Assembly (NCBI RefSeq): GCF_023159225.1
Contig: NC_063169.1
Coordinates: 60,413,934 to 60,477,933, forward strand
DNA: 64,000 bases
Direction of reading: 5' to 3'
Origin: Perognathus longimembris pacificus
Taxonomy: Eukaryota; Chordata; Mammalia; Rodentia; Heteromyidae
The notes under the pieces are model-generated. The model saw nothing but the letters and a program-made list of their open reading frames with translations. It was not told where the DNA came from and did not search any database. Positions 60,401-62,574 of this stretch are shown in pieces; the stretch's first letter is position 1, and every line of letters starts with the position of its first letter. A program made the translations under genes and the position numbers.

Positions 60401-62574
60401 AATGTATTTTTATGGCTTGTGTAGATTTGACTTTGGATTCTAAAAATCTAAATACATCAGAGAGCTTCCTGATGAGCTCCTAGGCAATAACTGGAAGACA
60501 AATGCACCTTCTTATTCCTTATTAGAAGCAACTGCAATTATAAATGTGGAATTACTTAAAATATTTGTGTCTTATTATGATAGCAAACTTGTGATTCACT
60601 GACCTTTTGATTACATATTCAAATTAGGTTGAACTCAGTCCTTACCTGCAATCTCAAGAAAGCTAGAAAATCTTGCTTTCTTCAGCTCAGTATTTTAGAT
60701 GAATTCGAGAGACTGGGAAAGTCAAATAAAATGCTATTGAACTTCTAGGATGAAGCTATGATTTAAAAATGGCTTTAAGAAGCATTAGAAGAAAGTATAG
60801 CAATTATCTACTATTAAAACACTATTTTATAAGTCAGGAAACACACAAAGGAACAGGTAAGAGTTCATTATTTCCCTGAAAACATGTAAGGTGATGCTTT
60901 TTCCCTTTTTTCTTCCCTTCCTTTGTCCCTCCTTCTATGTTCCTTTCTTCCTCCCTTCCATTTCCTTTCTTATTTCTATGGTGCTGGGGATGAAACCCTA
61001 GGATGCACACATAGTAGGCAAGCATGCTACCACAGGCCTTGTCTCCAGCCCTCAGAAGGTACTAAGAGGGAGTTCAAACCATATGCTTACTAAAAGATCT
61101 CAGAATCTCTATGTATATCAAGACAATAAAGCCTTTAAATGCGATGATTCCAGAGGCAGTGTAACTTGTATGCACAATTTCCCTGTCTTGTAGAAAGGAT
61201 ATACCTTTGTGGCCGAAGCGTTCACGGGTGACACGTTTGTGTCCGGATCACGATGGAAACTGCGCCTCATTGGCTCGTACACACCACTCCCCTGTCTCAC
61301 CCGAGAATCCCCTAGCAACACCTTCTCCATCAAGGAAGTCAGAGATTACTACATACCCAATGATAAGAAAATCTTATTCAGGTATATGACAGAAAGGACT
61401 AAAGCATACACTCTATCTTAGGTTTAAAATAAAGTTTGCTACTAAATCTTAAGTCTGTTGAGTTTTCAGTCAATACTCATTTTGGAAACGATTGTGATCA
61501 TATTGCCTGTGACCAAGCCTATATGGTCGCTTATAATGGTAGTGAGATTTTCTTAGACTTCTATCTTACCTGACTTTCATTAAATTGACACTTGTCCTTT
61601 TGCTCTCCTCTCGGACTAGCCTGTGGTGGGAGTTCTTCTCTGTCCTCCCAACTTGCTTTGCACGCTCAGGTTAACATACTCTCTTTAAACAGCTTCTTAG
61701 TGCATTCTACTCTGCAAATACATTCCCCTCCTTTCTTTTCCTTATTTCTTTTTGTGGAAGTGTTAGAACTTGAACTCTAGGGCTGGACTTTCTCCCTGAG
61801 CTCTTTGACTCAAGGCTGGTTTTCTACCACTTGAGCTACAGTGCTATTTCTGACTTTTTGATGGTTAGAGATAAAAGTTTCACAGACTTTCCTGCCCAGC
61901 AGGCTGGCTTTGATCTGTGATCCACAGACCTTAGCCTTCTGAGTAGTTAGGATTATACGCATACACTTCATGTGCCCTTGCCAAGCTTGTCCTCTTTATG
62001 TACTGCTCTCTCTTTCAAAATCCCTTCACTACTTCAGGCTCTCATTATGTTTGCCCTATAAAATTGTGAGTCCGCATCCATGTCATTTGTCATTGCAGAT
62101 ATAATAAGTAGGATGGTGGCTGTTATGTTTATGGATCTCTGTTCAGCATTCCTAAACAGAAAAATGCATTTCCTACTTGGGAACTAATAATAATGAAAAC
62201 CACATGCTTGTTCTGACCATATTAGGATCCTTTGGCAAAGTCTGTGACTCTAGTATTTCCATAAAGTTAGAGAGCTTTACAAAGTAGTTTTATTTGAGAT
62301 GTTCATTTCAGAACCATATTATTTCTTCTGCTGATTTGAGGGAAAGACCTATGGATTCGTTTCTGAGTTTAATTTGCTTGTCTCCATAGGTATTCTGTTA
62401 AAGTGGCCTTAGCACACCCTGTTACAATACAGGTACGGACATCCAAACCAGATGTCTTCATCAAGCTTCAGGTTTTAGAAAATGAAGAAATCGTGGTGAG
62501 CACCATTGGAAAAGGCCAAGCTATAATCCCAGCATTTAGCTTCTTGGGAGGTGAAAAGGCTCTGAGCTCTCAAT
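2453..62574 (+). CDS. ADGB: Androglobin gene (ADGB), 26 internal coding exons, partial at both ends
   Basis: The joined exons 2453-2597, 4273-4365, 7824-7895, 8881-9090, 14166-14305, 17090-17176, 18820-19067, 24051-24185, 31384-31478, 32439-32613, 33847-33937, 37960-38089, 40133-40166, 41306-41492, 41868-41931, 44005-44107, 45064-45205, 46865-46979, 49595-49762, 52594-52729, 53337-53474, 55436-55529, 56649-56783, 57803-57956, 61194-61381 and 62390-62574 form one open frame. It follows the recalled human ADGB protein (about 1,667 residues) collinearly, without a gap. Order: calpain-7-like part, Lys/Glu linker, middle region, permuted globin interrupted by an IQ motif, beta-rich region. Known family role: expressed in testis and ciliated cells, FOXJ1-dependent, needed for sperm formation in mouse. 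Every intron is GT-AG except one GC-AG. The first coding exon (about 30 residues) and the C-terminal coiled-coil exons lie outside the window, so promoter and terminator are not visible. The intact frame argues for a functional gene. Confidence 0.97.
2598..4272. other. Intron w1-w2
   Basis: GT-AG. One composite SINE at 3588-3820. In 2598-3587 and 3821-4260 I see nothing else. Confidence 0.85.
3588..3820 (+). mobile_element. Composite B1-like plus tRNA-like SINE, diverged
   Basis: The left half has the 7SL/B1-like string cctataatcctagctactc and 'gagatctgagga'. The right half has ctgtggctcaagtggtagag and 'cccaggactggc'. It is old, with no clear target duplication. Confidence 0.75.
4273..4365 (+). 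CDS. ADGB: ADGB exon w2
   Basis: Acceptor ttctgtag, donor gtaaga. It holds 31 codons, phase 0 at both ends, reading [20 protein letters not shown] then [11 protein letters not shown]. It continues w1 ([12 protein letters not shown]) exactly as in the human protein and belongs to the start of the calpain-like region. Confidence 0.96.
4478..4645 (-). mobile_element. Degenerate B1-like SINE remnant
   Basis: The minus-strand B1 signature is visible on + as 'ctagctgagattacagacaa' and 'ctcagactggtctcaaact'. It may be two fused fragments. Confidence 0.45.
6693..6910 (-). mobile_element. Degenerate composite SINE
   Basis: On + it shows 'tgccactctaccacttgtgcc' and 'tggagatggaatctcaaaag', a decayed copy of the tRNA-like then B1-like order seen in better minus-strand copies. 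Confidence 0.5.
7303..7332. repeat. (CT)n microsatellite
   Basis: About 14 uninterrupted CT units, at the tail end of the adjacent SINE. Confidence 0.9.
7333..7566 (-). mobile_element. Composite B1/tRNA-like SINE with (CT)n tail and target-site duplication
   Basis: It includes 'cttgagccacagctccact', 'ctggctttttggtggtgg' and 'ttaggattacaggcatgag' on +. The direct repeat ttgtaaatctct occurs at 7297-7308 and 7567-7578. The tail region is a pure CT microsatellite. Confidence 0.8.
7824..7895 (+). CDS. ADGB: ADGB exon w3, with the calpain-type Cys candidate
   Basis: Acceptor tttcag, donor gtaggt. It holds 24 codons, phase 0/0: [14 protein letters not shown] then [10 protein letters not shown]. 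The Cys of LICSE (codon 7887-7889) aligns, by comparison with recalled calpain-7 (DCSF), with the papain-fold nucleophile. The oxyanion Gln found six residues ahead in calpains is not present. The alignment is inferred, so protease activity cannot be claimed. Confidence 0.95.
8186..8276 (+). mobile_element. ID-like SINE fragment
   Basis: 'ggactgagaatatagttcaa' and 'gggtttgaatccccagcaat' match the ID head of the dimeric SINEs. It is followed by a long pyrimidine tract. Confidence 0.6.
8296..8440. repeat. Pyrimidine-rich low-complexity tract
   Basis: Runs of TCTTCC, TCTCTC and related units. Open frames here are Ser/Leu low-complexity artefacts. Confidence 0.9.
8589..8775 (+). mobile_element. 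ID-like SINE with purine-rich (GGAA)n tail
   Basis: The head 'gagctgggatgttggttaag' through 'ttccaaccccagtactgatg' resembles ID. From 8670 it runs into GGAA/GGGA repeats. Confidence 0.55.
8881..9090 (+). CDS. ADGB: ADGB exon w4, calpain-like domain core
   Basis: Acceptor atttcttcag, donor gtaagt. It holds 70 codons, phase 0/0, beginning [19 protein letters not shown] and ending [12 protein letters not shown]. The GKYVVKLY strand followed in the next exon by [10 protein letters not shown] is the typical calpain-7 family pattern in domain IIa. It is among the best conserved exons of the gene, with few differences from human. Confidence 0.97.
9285..9595 (+). mobile_element. LINE-1 3' end fragment
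   Basis: 'gaactatacaacttgtgggt', 'acacctgggagagagcgagg' and the end 'acaatgacaataaataaata' match the same L1 3' UTR present in reverse at 47507-47777 and 58440-58990. Confidence 0.75.
10745..11000 (-). mobile_element. Degenerate composite SINE
   Basis: On +, 'cagatctcagcctctcgagt' and 'agctaggattacaaatgtga' are the B1-like half. The tRNA-like half (10745-10860) is eroded. Confidence 0.6.
11490..12335 (-). mobile_element. Probable ancient L1 (L1M-type) fragment
   Basis: On +, 'ttattcctaaaggatgcttt', 'attgacaggactttcctttc' and 'cattttatctttgtcttgac' resemble the reversed 3' part of old mammalian L1 elements. Family and borders are uncertain. Confidence 0.45.
14166..14305 (+). CDS. ADGB: ADGB exon w5, calpain-like domain
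   Basis: Acceptor ttttttag, donor gtatgt. It starts in phase 0 and ends two bases into an Asp codon. It encodes [19 protein letters not shown], then [20 protein letters not shown]. The IDD-x-x-P and E-x-W-x-x-LL-x-KA patterns are hallmarks of the calpain fold (compare IDDxLPVD and ELWVSLIEKAY in calpain-7). The split codon GA|C joins cleanly to the next exon. Confidence 0.96.
15530..15736 (+). mobile_element. Young dimeric ID/tRNA-type SINE with target-site duplication
   Basis: A nearly consensus copy: 'ggctggggatatagcctagt' head, 'gtggctcaagtggcagagtg' second unit, and an A16-type tail. The perfect 12-bp duplication aagaatttttaa lies at 15518-15529 and 15737-15748. Confidence 0.93.
17090..17176 (+). 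CDS. ADGB: ADGB exon w6, HALTGW motif
   Basis: Acceptor tctttttag, donor gtaggt. The first base completes Asp; 28 codons follow; the last two bases open a His codon. It reads [13 protein letters not shown] then [15 protein letters not shown]. HALTGWxPE is also present in calpain-7, which supports the calpain-7 kinship of this part. Reading through at CAGTAG would meet a stop; the CA|GTAGGT junction restores HPGY as in human ADGB. Confidence 0.95.
17521..17583 (+). mobile_element. ID-like SINE fragment
   Basis: 'ggagttgtggctcagaagta' and 'gagcacttgccttggtttga' followed by 'tcccaagg' resemble the ID body. It is short and decayed. Confidence 0.45.
18316..18538 (+). mobile_element. Composite B1-like plus tRNA-like SINE with (CA)n tail
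   Basis: 'ccaatggctcacatctataa' and 'gctactcagggggctgagat' (B1-like) then 'gagctgtggctcaaatggta' (tRNA-like). The tail passes into a CA repeat at 18540-18588. Confidence 0.8.
18540..18588. repeat. Imperfect (CA)n microsatellite
   Basis: CACACA runs with TACA and CGTGCG interruptions, at the end of the preceding SINE. Confidence 0.85.
18820..19067 (+). CDS. ADGB: ADGB exon w7, Lys/Glu-rich linker
   Basis: Acceptor tctcttaag, donor gtaaga. It has one completing base, 82 codons, then one base. It starts [20 protein letters not shown], the end of the folded calpain-like part, then turns into a low-complexity charged linker with an irregular KE-x-x-KE pattern (about 18950-19005) and ends [10 protein letters not shown]. 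The linker is probably disordered or helical and differs from human in repeat detail. A (TG)n tract starts 80 bases past the donor. Confidence 0.95.
19146..19191. repeat. (TG)n microsatellite
   Basis: About 22 uninterrupted TG units, 80 bases into the intron after exon w7. Confidence 0.95.
19192..19261 (-). mobile_element. ID-like SINE
   Basis: On +, 'tgctgggcaagtgctctatc' and 'actgagccacagccctaacc' are the reversed ID body. The TG repeat lies at its A-tail side. Confidence 0.65.
19917..20095 (+). mobile_element. B1-like SINE remnant
   Basis: 'ggctaggtgtagtggcacat', 'gcctttaatatcagcattgt' and 'ctgggctatggagcgaaagt' follow the B1 plan, with an ID-like end (20045-20085). Confidence 0.6.
20730..21570 (+). 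pseudogene. RPS3AP: Processed pseudogene of ribosomal protein S3a (RPS3A)
   Basis: An intronless copy of the eS1/RPS3a coding sequence. Recognisable stretches are [55 protein letters not shown] and, in another frame, [16 protein letters not shown]. The 3' UTR similarity (tagtgacaaacaaaagg, ctatttgtg) is followed by an A-rich end near 21553-21570, as expected for retroposition. It is dead: stops at TAG 20995-20997 and later TGA/TAA codons, frameshifts, and a damaged start. It lies in the w7-w8 intron in the same orientation as ADGB. Confidence 0.88.
21740..21797. repeat. (GATA)n microsatellite
   Basis: About 14 perfect GATA units. Confidence 0.95.
24051..24185 (+). CDS. ADGB: ADGB exon w8
   Basis: Acceptor atatgttag, donor gtaagc. 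It has two completing bases, 44 codons, then one base. It reads [20 protein letters not shown] then [20 protein letters not shown], matching human ADGB. The Lys-rich first half continues the charged linker, and the second half begins a conserved segment. Reading past the donor stays open for a while, but that part has no similarity to the protein. Confidence 0.95.
24915..25050 (+). mobile_element. B1-like SINE remnant
   Basis: 'cacctgtaattccagttact' and 'agcaagaccttgtctcaaaa' are B1/Alu-type landmarks. The copy is diverged. Confidence 0.5.
25512..25745 (-). mobile_element. Composite B1/tRNA-like SINE
   Basis: On +, 'catggggcttgaactctggg', 'actttgagccacagtgacac', 'gtggttaactggagataaga' and 'ttcagcctcctgagtagtta' follow the full family order. 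Confidence 0.85.
26200..26660. repeat. Diverged tandem repeat, three units of about 140-160 bases
   Basis: Corresponding landmarks recur: gctcccattcctca near 26309, actcctgttcatta near 26464, gctcccatttctca near 26605; and tacacatccacgcc near 26380, tacacatccacaca near 26530. Open frames on the minus strand inside it are short and overlap in three frames. No known family was recognised. Confidence 0.6.
28878..29090 (-). mobile_element. Young dimeric ID/tRNA-type SINE with target-site duplication
   Basis: Near-consensus reversed copy with a T tract (A tail) at its left. The 14-bp duplication ctacaaatatcttt lies at 28864-28877 and 29091-29104. Confidence 0.93.
29222..29457 (-). mobile_element. 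Degenerate composite SINE
   Basis: 'taccagggtttgaacttggg' (tRNA-like end) and 'ctgagtagctaggattacag' then 'gtgtgagacaccatgc' (B1-like end) are visible on +. Confidence 0.65.
29640..29935 (-). mobile_element. LINE-1 ORF2 3' fragment
   Basis: On +, 'cactgttgggctactgtgaa', 'taataaacatgtgtacaggt' and 'atatccccaataagggtgtg' are the reverse complement of the typical L1 ORF2 end. Confidence 0.7.
30349..30560 (-). mobile_element. Dimeric ID/tRNA-type SINE with target-site duplication
   Basis: Full reversed dimer with a T20-type tract. The duplication ctgtttcca occurs at 30340-30348 and 30561-30569. Confidence 0.9.
31170..31315. repeat. Pyrimidine-rich low-complexity tract
   Basis: Mostly C and T (TCTCTCC, CTCCCTCC, CTTCTTCC). 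It lies about 70 bases ahead of exon w9 and could extend the polypyrimidine environment of its acceptor. Confidence 0.85.
31384..31478 (+). CDS. ADGB: ADGB exon w9, uses a GC donor
   Basis: Acceptor gttttccag; the donor is gcaagt, not GT. It has two completing bases (Cys), then 31 codons: [20 protein letters not shown] then [11 protein letters not shown]. Ending at ATG|GCAAGT joins to GCA ACT TCT GCT in the next exon and gives KMATSAEK, as human KMADSAEK. The nearby GT (ATGGCAA|GTATTC) would put a stop a few codons into the next exon. The GC donor otherwise has a strong consensus. Confidence 0.94.
31783..31829. repeat. Poly-T followed by (TG)n
   Basis: A long T run then about nine TG units, marking the A-tail side of the reversed SINE that follows. 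Confidence 0.85.
31830..32042 (-). mobile_element. Composite B1/tRNA-like SINE
   Basis: 'ctaccacttgagccacagct', 'tgctggttagttgaagatag' and 'ctcagatctcagcctcctta' are visible on + in family order. Confidence 0.8.
32439..32613 (+). CDS. ADGB: ADGB exon w10, Pro-rich segment
   Basis: Acceptor acattttag, donor gtaagt. It holds 58 codons plus one base. It starts [20 protein letters not shown], then [10 protein letters not shown], then the Pro-rich [19 protein letters not shown]. The Pro run could form a polyproline ligand for SH3/WW-type partners, but nothing here proves that. It is strongly conserved with human ADGB. Confidence 0.96.
32614..33846. other. Intron w10-w11
   Basis: GT-AG. Apart from the 19-bp tandem array at 33069, no gene or mobile element was recognised. 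Confidence 0.8.
33069..33140. repeat. 19-bp tandem repeat, about 3.8 copies
   Basis: Unit gaaacatacatacatattt at 33069, 33088 and 33107, then a partial copy from 33126. Confidence 0.95.
33847..33937 (+). CDS. ADGB: ADGB exon w11
   Basis: Acceptor ttctcag, donor gtaagt. It has two completing bases, 29 codons, then two bases. It reads [20 protein letters not shown] then MPPFTIPTE. The split codon AT|T with the next exon gives Ile where recalled human ADGB has Met (EMHF versus EIHY). Otherwise the segment [11 protein letters not shown] is unchanged. Confidence 0.95.
34280..34373 (-). mobile_element. B1-like SINE fragment
   Basis: On +, 'ttctcctgtctcagcctctc' and 'tgaatcaccatgcctagcc' are the reversed B1 start. 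Confidence 0.5.
34679..34738. repeat. Perfect 30-bp tandem duplication
   Basis: The segment at 34679-34708 (atcccaaatgcctttggatc and on) is repeated without change at 34709-34738. Confidence 0.97.
35385..35560. repeat. Probable old mammalian interspersed repeat fragment
   Basis: 'ttctggagtctgggaagttc' then 'aatatcaagatctggtaagg' resembles an ancient dispersed repeat. Family not assigned. Confidence 0.4.
35572..35760 (-). mobile_element. Degenerate composite SINE
   Basis: 'ctataccatgtgagccacac' and 'acctaagcctcctatatatc' keep the landmark order of the reversed SINE family. It is heavily diverged. Confidence 0.4.
36036..36200. repeat. (GATA)n / (GGAT)n tetranucleotide array
   Basis: GATA units at 36060-36080 pass into variant TAGA and GGAT units. 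It is imperfect throughout. Confidence 0.9.
36205..36500. repeat. Probable old mammalian interspersed repeat
   Basis: 'ggaattggctgtcatgattg' followed by 'gaaactgggaagttccatga' resembles a common ancient repeat end. Not assigned to a family. Confidence 0.4.
36548..36627. repeat. C-run and (CA)n microsatellite
   Basis: A run of C followed by CACACA/CAACACA arrays. Confidence 0.9.
37960..38089 (+). CDS. ADGB: ADGB exon w12
   Basis: Acceptor tctgttag, donor gtattg. It has one completing base, then 43 codons: [20 protein letters not shown] followed by a Ser/Asn/Gln-rich tail ending IIVAPSQ. The first half matches human FVRSLIKKGIPPGSDLPSV. The second half is in a fast-evolving linker and is recognisable only by position and composition. 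Confidence 0.93.
38612..38696 (-). mobile_element. ID-like SINE
   Basis: 'accagtgattgaacccagag', 'gctaggcaagcattctaccg' and 'ctgagttacatccctagtcc' are the complete reversed ID body. Confidence 0.75.
39120..39415 (+). mobile_element. B1-like SINE, diverged
   Basis: 'cccagtggctcaagcctgta' at its start, and a second 'gtcatcccaatgactcgggg' with a closing ID-like 'ttcaagcccagcactaccaa', suggest a dimeric or composite copy. Confidence 0.55.
40133..40166 (+). CDS. ADGB: ADGB exon w13, 34-nt microexon
   Basis: Acceptor actttacag, donor gtaaat. It holds 11 codons plus one base: [11 protein letters not shown]. It lies in the poorly conserved linker, so support comes mainly from the splice sites, the compatible phase (0 to 1) and the position where human ADGB has QGNTASQ-like sequence. 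Skipping it would shift the frame, so it must be constitutive if the gene works. It is the least certain exon of the set. Confidence 0.8.
40376..40450 (-). mobile_element. B1-like SINE fragment
   Basis: 'ggctggcctcaaaccgtgga' and 'tgcctcagcctcatgagttc' on + are reversed B1 landmarks. Confidence 0.55.
41022..41225 (-). mobile_element. Composite B1/tRNA-like SINE, diverged
   Basis: 'cactataccaccatagccac', 'ctgggtaattggagtcttgt' and 'ctcagccttctgaatagcta' appear on + in family order. A short TG/CA tract (40984-41010) precedes it. Confidence 0.65.
41306..41492 (+). CDS. ADGB: ADGB exon w14
   Basis: Acceptor catgtacag, donor gtaagt. It has two completing bases (Asp), 61 codons, then two bases. 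The first two thirds are variable linker ([16 protein letters not shown], then [14 protein letters not shown]); the end, [15 protein letters not shown], is nearly invariant with human and begins the next folded segment. Confidence 0.95.
41868..41931 (+). CDS. ADGB: ADGB exon w15
   Basis: Acceptor atttttcag, donor gtaagt. One base completes the Gln of CFQ, then 21 codons: [20 protein letters not shown] plus K. It matches human [21 protein letters not shown] apart from a Cys-to-Ser and a Phe-to-Tyr change. It is separated from w14 by the shortest intron of the window (375 bases). Confidence 0.95.
42590..42795 (+). mobile_element. B1-like SINE remnants, two pieces
   Basis: 'cccataatcctagctgcttg' and then 'aaggctgggtgcattagtgt' suggest two neighbouring decayed copies. 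Confidence 0.45.
43062..43302 (-). mobile_element. Composite B1/tRNA-like SINE
   Basis: 'actctgccatttgagccaca', 'tgcctgggctggctttgaac' and 'tagctagaattacaggtgtg' follow the family order on +. Confidence 0.82.
43378..43412. repeat. 17-bp tandem duplication
   Basis: gcataggataattagga occurs twice in direct succession. Confidence 0.9.
44005..44107 (+). CDS. ADGB: ADGB exon w16
   Basis: Acceptor tttcttgcag, donor gtgaga. It holds 34 codons plus one base: [20 protein letters not shown] then [14 protein letters not shown]. It is almost identical to human ADGB and leads into the region ahead of the permuted globin fold. Confidence 0.96.
45064..45205 (+). CDS. ADGB: ADGB exon w17
   Basis: Acceptor tttcctgaag, donor gtatga (weak). 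It has two completing bases, 46 codons, then two bases. It reads [20 protein letters not shown], then [20 protein letters not shown], then MVRLPV. The split Gly GG|G connects to RHMLLF in the next exon, as in human. Confidence 0.95.
45648..45850 (+). mobile_element. B1-like SINE with ID-like end
   Basis: 'ggaagagtggcacacaccca', 'aggcagaggcaggaggatcc' and 'ttcaaggcaagcctgggaaa' are B1. The end 'tggtgggatagcccaagtga' resembles ID. Confidence 0.65.
46634..46832 (-). mobile_element. Composite SINE lying just ahead of exon w18
   Basis: 'gccacttgagtcatagtgcc', 'ggtggttaattggagctaag' and 'ggttacaggcgtgagccaca' on +. It ends about 30 bases ahead of the exon, so the branch point may lie in or near SINE sequence. 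Confidence 0.82.
46865..46979 (+). CDS. ADGB: ADGB exon w18, start of the permuted globin region
   Basis: Acceptor cttcctcag, donor gtaaat. One completing base, then 38 codons: [20 protein letters not shown] then [18 protein letters not shown]. In family descriptions the ADGB globin starts at helix C, and the Phe of LPNFEP is a good candidate for the CD1 Phe that packs on haem (inferred). The sequence is GC-richer than its surroundings. A SINE ends only about 30 bases ahead of the exon. Confidence 0.96.
47071..47268 (-). mobile_element. Dimeric ID/tRNA-type SINE
   Basis: Full reversed dimer with a T tract. The flanks ttgattactttt and ttgcttactttt look like a slightly diverged target duplication. 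Confidence 0.88.
47507..47777 (-). mobile_element. 5'-truncated LINE-1 3' end with target-site duplication
   Basis: Reversed L1 3' UTR ('attgtcaaagtgatgtacag', 'gtgggtacatttcttgtaca'). The perfect 14-bp duplication tcccagttctttta lies at 47493-47506 and 47778-47791. Confidence 0.85.
49595..49762 (+). CDS. ADGB: ADGB exon w19, haem-pocket exon (helices E and F); proximal His replaced
   Basis: Acceptor tcttcacag, donor gtgaga. It holds 56 codons, phase 0/0. [19 protein letters not shown] carries the distal E7 Gln (CAA, 49616-49618). Thirty-two residues later, where human ADGB has the F8 proximal His (recalled LQTAHYPVP; E7 and F8 recalled as residues 792 and 824, the same spacing), this sequence reads LHTALYPVP: Leu CTC at 49712-49714. 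A new His sits at 49703-49705 (recalled Gln in human). The exon ends KELTVQHFR. The exon itself is open and well conserved, so the change is not part of a decayed copy. Confidence 0.96.
49842..50086 (+). mobile_element. Composite B1-like plus tRNA-like SINE
   Basis: 'tgccaatggctcacgcatga', 'ggctgagatctgaagaccat', 'ttagagctatggttcaagtg' and 'aaccaggactggaag' with an A tail. It begins 80 bases after exon w19. Confidence 0.85.
50704..50882 (+). mobile_element. Dimeric ID/tRNA-type SINE with target-site duplication
   Basis: The ID head is shortened, then 'gtggcgctgtggctcaagtg'. The perfect 13-bp duplication agtacatgaatta lies at 50691-50703 and 50883-50895. Confidence 0.92.
52594..52729 (+). CDS. 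ADGB: ADGB exon w20, globin helices G/H
   Basis: Acceptor cttgttcag, donor gtacgg (weak). It holds 45 codons plus one base: [20 protein letters not shown], then [20 protein letters not shown], then DEASL. By order in the permuted fold this corresponds to helices G and H. The strong hydrophobic periodicity (Fxxx[18 protein letters not shown]) fits amphipathic helices. Confidence 0.95.
52896..52922. repeat. (CA)n microsatellite
   Basis: About 13 CA units in the intron after exon w20. Confidence 0.9.
53337..53474 (+). CDS. ADGB: ADGB exon w21, IQ calmodulin-binding motif
   Basis: Acceptor ctttccag, donor gtataa. It has two completing bases, 45 codons, then one base. After [20 protein letters not shown] comes a helical IQ motif [11 protein letters not shown] (53417-53449), fitting IQxxxRGxxxR. 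In ADGB this motif interrupts the permuted globin between its helix C-H part and its helix A-B part and is known to bind calmodulin-type proteins. The motif is fully intact here. Confidence 0.96.
53417..53449 (+). other. ADGB: IQ motif coding segment
   Basis: It encodes [11 protein letters not shown], a complete IQxxxRGxxxR calmodulin/EF-hand light-chain binding helix, followed by the basic LLMKAR. In the ADGB architecture it is the hinge between the two pieces of the permuted globin. Confidence 0.9.
53899..53930. repeat. (TGAA)n microsatellite
   Basis: Seven or so direct TGAA units. Confidence 0.9.
54328..54475 (+). mobile_element. B1-like SINE remnant
   Basis: 'tggcatggtgacaaatacct', 'gtaatttcaacaatcaggag' and 'attgaaccacacagtgtgag' keep the B1 plan. 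Confidence 0.5.
55436..55529 (+). CDS. ADGB: ADGB exon w22, displaced globin helix A
   Basis: Acceptor ttacttttag, donor gtaaag. It has two completing bases, 30 codons, then two bases: [20 protein letters not shown] then [10 protein letters not shown]. The Trp of RVWTVL sits where globins often have the helix A Trp. This is the N-terminal helix of a normal globin, moved behind the rest of the fold. Confidence 0.95.
56649..56783 (+). CDS. ADGB: ADGB exon w23, end of the globin part
   Basis: Acceptor acatttctag, donor gtgagc. One base completes Arg, then 44 codons and two bases. [20 protein letters not shown] ends the helix B region, followed by [20 protein letters not shown] then FIVF, the start of the beta-rich region. 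It is highly similar to human ADGB. Confidence 0.96.
56978..57200 (+). mobile_element. Composite B1-like plus tRNA-like SINE with (AC)n tail
   Basis: 'gcctgcactcccagctactt', 'ggctcaagtggtagagtgct' and 'gacttgaaccccagaacaca'. AC repeats (57198-57232, 57257-57284) follow. Confidence 0.75.
57198..57284. repeat. (AC)n microsatellites
   Basis: Two AC arrays separated by a TCTC-containing stretch. Confidence 0.9.
57450..57493. repeat. (TG)n microsatellite
   Basis: About 21 TG units, at the tail side of the reversed SINE that follows. Confidence 0.93.
57494..57682 (-). mobile_element. Composite SINE, diverged
   Basis: 'tttaccactttagccatgcc', 'tcatctcagcttcctgagca' and 'gctaggattacaggtgt' on +. 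Confidence 0.65.
57803..57956 (+). CDS. ADGB: ADGB exon w24, beta-rich region
   Basis: Acceptor ataattgcag, donor gtaggt. One completing base, then 51 codons: [51 protein letters not shown]. The alternating hydrophobic pattern suggests beta strands, possibly a calpain domain III-like sandwich (inferred). Conservation with human is very high. Confidence 0.96.
58150..58380 (+). mobile_element. Composite B1-like plus tRNA-like SINE
   Basis: 'gtggtagtgactcatgtctg', 'gaagccaccccaggcagaaa', 'caagtggtagagtgctagcc' and 'aattcaagtcctagtatacc'. Confidence 0.8.
58440..59440 (-). mobile_element. LINE-1 insertion with 5' inversion (twin priming) and 16-bp target-site duplication
   Basis: 58440 to about 59020 is reversed L1 3' UTR/3' end ('attgtcaagatgaagtacag', 'gtgagtacatttcttgtcca'). 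From about 59020 to 59440 the sequence is sense-strand ORF2 end ('caccccagttagaataatca', 'accaacccagatacccatca'). The perfect duplication agaaatgttaattact lies at 58424-58439 and 59441-59456, so both halves arrived together. Confidence 0.88.
58676..58706. repeat. (TTCCC)n tract
   Basis: TTCCC/TTTCC units within the reversed L1 3' UTR. Confidence 0.85.
59660..59775 (+). mobile_element. B1-like SINE fragment
   Basis: 'tggtggcacatgtctataat' then 'cccagtagtcaggacacttc' and 'gccagcatggattgcagaat'. Confidence 0.6.
60066..60277 (-). mobile_element. Dimeric ID/tRNA-type SINE with target-site duplication
   Basis: Full reversed dimer with a T/GT-rich tail. The 11-bp duplication aaatatgcttt lies at 60055-60065 and 60278-60288. 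Confidence 0.92.
60895..61055 (-). mobile_element. ID-like SINE with pyrimidine tail
   Basis: 'tatggtgctggggatgaaac' and 'taggcaagcatgctaccaca' are reversed ID. The C/T-rich 60897-60970 is its A/G-rich tail on the minus strand. Confidence 0.65.
61194..61381 (+). CDS. ADGB: ADGB exon w25, beta-rich region
   Basis: Acceptor ctgtcttgtag, donor gtatat. It holds 62 codons plus two bases: [34 protein letters not shown], then [17 protein letters not shown]. The WxLRLIGS strand and DYYxPN turn are conserved with human. The reading frame runs on past the donor for a few codons only. Confidence 0.96.
61745..61978 (-). mobile_element. Composite B1/tRNA-like SINE
   Basis: 'taccacttgagctacagtgc', 'atggttagagataaaagttt' and 'cttctgagtagttaggatta' on +. 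Confidence 0.8.
62390..62574 (+). CDS. ADGB: ADGB exon w26, last exon in the window
   Basis: Acceptor gtctccatag, donor gtaagt. One completing base (Arg), 61 codons, one base into a Ser codon. It reads [60 protein letters not shown]. The core [22 protein letters not shown] is unchanged from human. The next exon expected (human SSKHILSFHS) is not found in the remaining 1.4 kb. Confidence 0.96.

Larger units (their letters stand above)
57957..62389. other. Introns w24-w25 and w25-w26
   Basis: Dominated by retroposons: composite SINE, twin-primed L1, B1 fragment, young dimeric SINE, ID, composite SINE. 60289-60894 and 61979-62380 are free of recognised features. Confidence 0.8.
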